The position numbers and the translations under genes were made by a program. The notes under the pieces were generated by a model. The model searched no databases. It was given only the letters and a program-made list of their open reading frames with translations, and was not told where the DNA came from. From Stereum hirsutum FP-91666 SS1 (taxonomy: Eukaryota; Basidiomycota; Agaricomycetes; Russulales; Stereaceae), in NCBI RefSeq assembly GCF_000264905.1, contig NW_006763134.1, positions 2,477,896 through 2,503,051 on the forward strand: 25,156 bases of DNA, read 5' to 3'. Each line of letters opens with the position of its first letter. The stretch's first letter is position 1. Shown here piece by piece: positions 21,964 through 25,156 of this stretch.

Positions 21964-23451
21964 ATGCTTGTCTCACCTCGTTTTGTCCCTCACTATCTAT
22001 CCCCCTTTGCTTGTGTACTAGTAGATATCGGTATAACTCGCCTTTGTACTAACTACATTAATTTCATCCGTACTAATCATCTTAATCATTGTATCCTACG
22101 GTCGTCTAATACATGATTTGGTTCAGAGAGGATGTGGCCCACTGGGTGGCGTTCGCACGCCGTGCCGTATGAATTTGAACTCCGACGTGCGGCCTGTCAA
22201 AACTGTCGACTTGCGATTCTGCGAAATCATATCGCACCGGCTTCGTCTTGTTCACTATATATCGTGCTCGCCCCCCAATACATTTTCTGTGAAGTCGTCT
22301 TCGGTGCTCATTCTAATTCTTTCTGAATTTGGCTCAACAACACTACATCGTCTGCGGGGGGACATTCATCCGAATTGCATCTTCGCGGCGCTCCTTCTCA
22401 ACCCTTCTAACTTACGTGTGCTCTGACTGGGTCGCTCACGACAGGTGTACTGTCCCTGTTCTTGGACATCTTCTCGAACGATATCTCCTCAACTAACTTA
22501 TTCATCGTATCTTGTACTCACCGTCTATGTTATTGGTGAGTTATAGCAAGCCTACCGTGATCATCGACTCAATCGACACATTGTTGTTACAGGTTGTTAC
22601 ACGGTCCTGGGATCATGCCGATCAGTCCTCCCCTCTTCTCTGTGTTCTCTCCCTGCTACAATCATCTGTCCTTATTTCACAGCGGGGCACTGCTCGTAAT
22701 CTCGAGTATAGAAGCCGATTCAACCACTGGTCTCGACACACGTTGTATACCAAGACGCCACGGACGACCTCGTGTGATTCATTCGATTATAGCGACTTTG
22801 AACTTCACCCGAATTCAGCCTTCCGAAAACAAACGTTGTCAATATTACAGACCGCGCAATAGATGATGGTCATGGGAAGAAGGCTTTTCTTCGTGGGCAT
22901 GACGTTCCTTCATGTCCTCCCACCGAGCCTATCATGTGAAGTCGTATAACCCTACCATTATCGTCTGTCTCCCGGGTTATGTCTATCGAACTCTCCACTG
23001 CCTTCATACTTGTACTGTCTGTGCCGCATAGATCTCGTGATTGGCTGTCTAGGGCGATCATGAAGCTCAACAGCTTTGTTTCAATTTCTCGCAAGACCTC
23101 GCAGTCACTACTTCAGCAATGTGGACAATGCGAGGTTTCTGCTACAACTGGCTGACAATGATACAGTTTTGGCCTCTCAAGTCCAAGACACAAAATGATC
23201 GGCGCCACAGCGGGAAACGCCACTCGATATCGACGTCGCTCGACGTCGTCTTCACTGCAATCAACGACAGTTTTTTGAGAATAACGCATAGCTATATCGA
23301 GTCACTTCCTTGCTACTACTCAATTCAAGGACATGTTCTGTTCACACATCCACAGTATGTTCATCTCCTAGTCAAGGGACTGCTGTCATTGCAACAGCTT
23401 TACACCATCAACGCCACAATCAGATTCACAGTTGTAAACTTGTAAGCATAG
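21964..23451. other. Interval downstream of gene 3 without a supported gene
   Basis: The sequence is partly pyrimidine-rich on the plus strand, as in the spacer upstream of gene 3. Plus-strand frames at 22118-22426, 22512-22862 and 23119-23445 are open for 100-116 codons but show no domain and no consistent splice structure. The last is in the same frame as the open stretch that follows at 23452, separated by TAA and TAG. Minus-strand frames are shorter. A decayed duplicate or a transposon remnant is possible. Confidence 0.3.
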
Positions 23452-23690
23452 GAATATCCTGCCACCAAGCACTTCTTCTGCTATGATAGCTCCATAGATA
23501 TCACACAGGATCTAACAGCTTCAGGAACTCTTCGATCCATCATAAATCCTTTCGTCGATTGGTACAGTTCCTTGGAACCGTGTAAGTGCAAGTGGGCGCC
23601 TGGTAAGTGGCGGTGGGACACTCCTTCCCAAAGCGATTCCAACATGAGCGCTTTGAAGTCAGGCACTCGAATCATTGAAATTAAATATTG
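23452..23690 (+). CDS. Unassigned open exon-like stretch, unknown
   Basis: After an acceptor-like CATAG there are about 79 open codons, beginning EYPATKHFFCYDSSIDITQD and containing CKCKWAPGKWRWDTPS, ending IIEIKY and TGA. The composition looks coding, and the preceding 109-codon frame (23119-23445) is in register except for two stops 9 bp apart. An intron cannot be made to fit well: the only strong donor nearby (GTATGT at about 23355) gives the wrong phase. A competing minus-strand frame (23481-23711) overlaps it. I recognise no family. It could be the last exon of a decayed gene upstream of caspase-like gene 4. Confidence 0.2.
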
Positions 23691-23820
23691 AGTCTCGAGC
23701 TCATCATTCAATGTCTCTACTAGTATGCGGCTGTGTATGCACTGCCCAGGTCGACGAGACCTATCCGTCCGGCTCCTCTCTCTCTCGAACCACCACTATC
23801 GACTGGGCCGGTGGTGAAAG

Positions 23821-24580
23821 ATGGCCCCTGTCTTTTCCAAGGTCGTCCGTAGCATCCCGCGCTTGCCACTACCGCGTCGGTCCAGCAGCGGAAGCAAAGA
23901 GCGTGAGCGCGTAGGACGGAGGAAGGCCCTGCTCATCGGTATCAACTATCAGTGGGGGGAGGAGCACGAGTATTTTGGACGCTTGCAGGGGTCCATCCGC
24001 GATGTTCAAGGGCTCAAGGACGTGTTGATTCGTGAGTTACATATCAAAACCTATTATAGAACTCAAGAGATCGCTGATCGCCTGACACGGTACTATGGTC
24101 CTGTGAAGGTTATCTTGGGTTCGAAGAGGCGGATATAGTGGTCATGACGGATGAGAAGTTGGAGGATCGTGCATCTGATACGTGGCCTTCCAAGGATAAT
24201 ATAGTGCGTCGTCCTCGGTCGAAGCTACGCGTGTATCGAAAGTTTACACTTCTCGCTTATGGCAGGTGGCGCAGATGCAATCGCTGGTTCAAGACTCCCA
24301 GTCTGAGGATGTATTTGTCTTTCATTGTACGTCCTTTGCGCAGACCTTTCCAGTATATCTGACCTGAAACGGCCAATATGGTTCAGATGCTGGACATACA
24401 GACCAGAGAGAGGTTCCGTCCCCCGAAGACCATCATGAAGAGAGTACATACAACATACGCCACAGTCATACTCGTCAGGCACCGCCAAGGCCCGACGAGA
24501 TACGCCACTGTGGGCGGTGCCTGCCCACAGTGGCGTATCTCGTCGCCGCGTGTTCCAGACTTACTACAAACAGTGTCTAA
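23821..24580 (+). CDS. Caspase-like gene 4, N-terminal (His) half only
   Basis: Exons 23821-24031, 24109-24203, 24266-24326 and one starting at 24387. The core opens with RRKALLIGINYQWGEEHEYF; exon 2 has ADIVVMTDEKLEDRASDTWP; exon 3 has VAQMQSLVQDSQSEDVFVFH; then YAGHTDQ with the catalytic His at about 126. Exons 2 and 3 match genes 2 and 3 in length (95 and 61 nt). Exon 4 either ends at a GTACAT donor (24444), giving a 57-nt exon in the family phase, or reads through the adjacent hairpin to TAA at 24578-24580 (about 186 aa). I find no exon 5-7 homologue, and no DSCHSG, before the next ORF at 24693. The product therefore lacks the catalytic Cys within this window. It is a truncated copy, a decoy-like inactive homologue, or a gene split by an insertion whose remainder lies beyond the window. 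Confidence 0.8.
24493..24545. repeat. Perfect 23-bp foldback hairpin, 7-nt loop
   Basis: Left arm 24493-24515 and right arm 24523-24545 are exact reverse complements, around the loop GGTGCCT. The arms begin CGACGAGATACGCC. It lies about 50 bp after the last recognisable metacaspase codon of gene 4, in the position of intron 4. It is either a foldback insertion or a template-switch product; no flanking target-site duplication is evident. Confidence 0.93.
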
Positions 24581-24692
24581 ACGGAGCGGCGAAAACAAAT
24601 CCCCAAAATTGTCCGCCCGAAAGCCACGAAAATGTTGAAATATGTAGATTCTGTAATAAATATTATTTGTCACCCCTTTCCATCCCACTGCC

Positions 24693-25156
24693 ATGAACGA
24701 CGTCGAGCTCGATGACCCCGACCTCGCCCACAACGTTCCGGCCTATGTACTGGATAGATTTCGTGAATGGGTAATTTTCTGCGGTCAATTCTCGTCTCAA
24801 CCTCACTCTGATGCCTCCTTTTGTAGAGATACTCCTCTCATGACATTCAAAAGGACCCAGGAAAATTTATTGGCACTGCTTGGGTCGATGCTGCCGAGCT
24901 GAGAACCTATCTGAAGACGAACCCTGCTGCTCTCCTGCGTTCTCGAGCAGGGAGTGAAGTTTCCTTCTCAGGCTCTGCGCCTCCTTCTCGTTCAGTGTCA
25001 CGCATGAGTTCCGTTTCAGTCAAGATGGAAGCCCGGTGAGGCGCCCGCTGTGAAGTCTGAGCCAACCGATGACGAGGTGTTACTCTATGGGGATGTGGGA
25101 GGCCCGACGGCAGCGCCGGTTCGAGCGGCCTCATCGAGCGCTGCTTTCACGCTGGT
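24693..25156 (+). CDS. 5' part of an unidentified Ser/Pro-rich ORF, apparently frameshifted, cut by window end
   Basis: The ATG at 24693 opens MNDVELDDPDLAHNVPAYVL and ends exon 1 at EW (24770). A well-formed intron (GTAATT to TTTGTAG) leads to exon 2 at 24828: RYSSHDIQKDPGKFIGTAWV, then a Ser/Arg-rich stretch ending SVSVKMEAR and TGA at 25037-25039. In the +1 frame the coding character resumes at once (APAVKSEPTDDEVLLYGDVG) and stays open to the end of the window. A one-base indel or sequencing error at about 25030-25040 explains this; a 20-nt intron would be too short. I cannot name the family. Acidic Ser/Pro-rich N-termini like this occur in transposon-encoded proteins of basidiomycetes, which would fit its place right after a truncated gene, but that is a guess. 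Confidence 0.5.

Overview
The window looks like nuclear DNA of a filamentous basidiomycete, most likely an Agaricomycete. Genes are split by many introns of about 50-90 nt with GTRNGY donors, CTNAY-like branch points and YAG acceptors. The protein families (fungal caspase-like/metacaspase expansion, patatin-NB-ARC-TPR NLR, fungal BTB/POZ protein, secreted SRPBCC protein) fit that group. I saw no rRNA, tRNA, CRISPR array or bacterial-type operon. All gene models were spliced by eye from donor/acceptor sites, reading phase and paralogue comparison.

Layout. 0.3-3.4 kb (-): caspase-like gene 1, eight exons, about 598 aa, with a very long Pro/Ser-rich C-terminal exon. 3.4-5.1 kb: no convincing gene. 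5.4-9.1 kb (-): an NLR-type receptor made of a patatin-like phospholipase, an NB-ARC ATPase and kinesin-light-chain-type TPR repeats. Its TPR array contains a clean 410-bp inversion that puts three units on the opposite strand and creates stop codons. 9.1-13.4 kb: gene-poor with unassigned ORFs. 13.4-14.4 kb (+): BTB/POZ gene, 4 exons, 240 aa. 15.2-15.9 kb (-): secreted SRPBCC protein, 211 aa. 17.0-19.1 kb and 19.9-22.0 kb (+): caspase-like genes 2 and 3, fourteen exons each, 433 and 430 aa, adjacent and in tandem. 23.8-24.6 kb (+): caspase-like gene 4, whose homology stops after exon 4 (His half only) next to a perfect 23-bp hairpin. 24.7 kb to the end (+): 5' part of an unidentified ORF with an apparent frameshift.

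How the genes relate. The four caspase-like genes share intron positions and nearly all exon lengths for exons 2-7 (92/95, 61, 66, 38, 51, 88 nt), so they are a local duplication family. The His/Cys dyad is present in genes 1, 2 and 3. A lipase-NLR lying among caspase-like genes suggests a cell-death or non-self-recognition island. That link is inferred from proximity, since nothing in the sequence proves they act together. The two most notable structures are the inverted TPR cassette and the long foldback hairpins in or beside intron 4 of genes 1 and 4.
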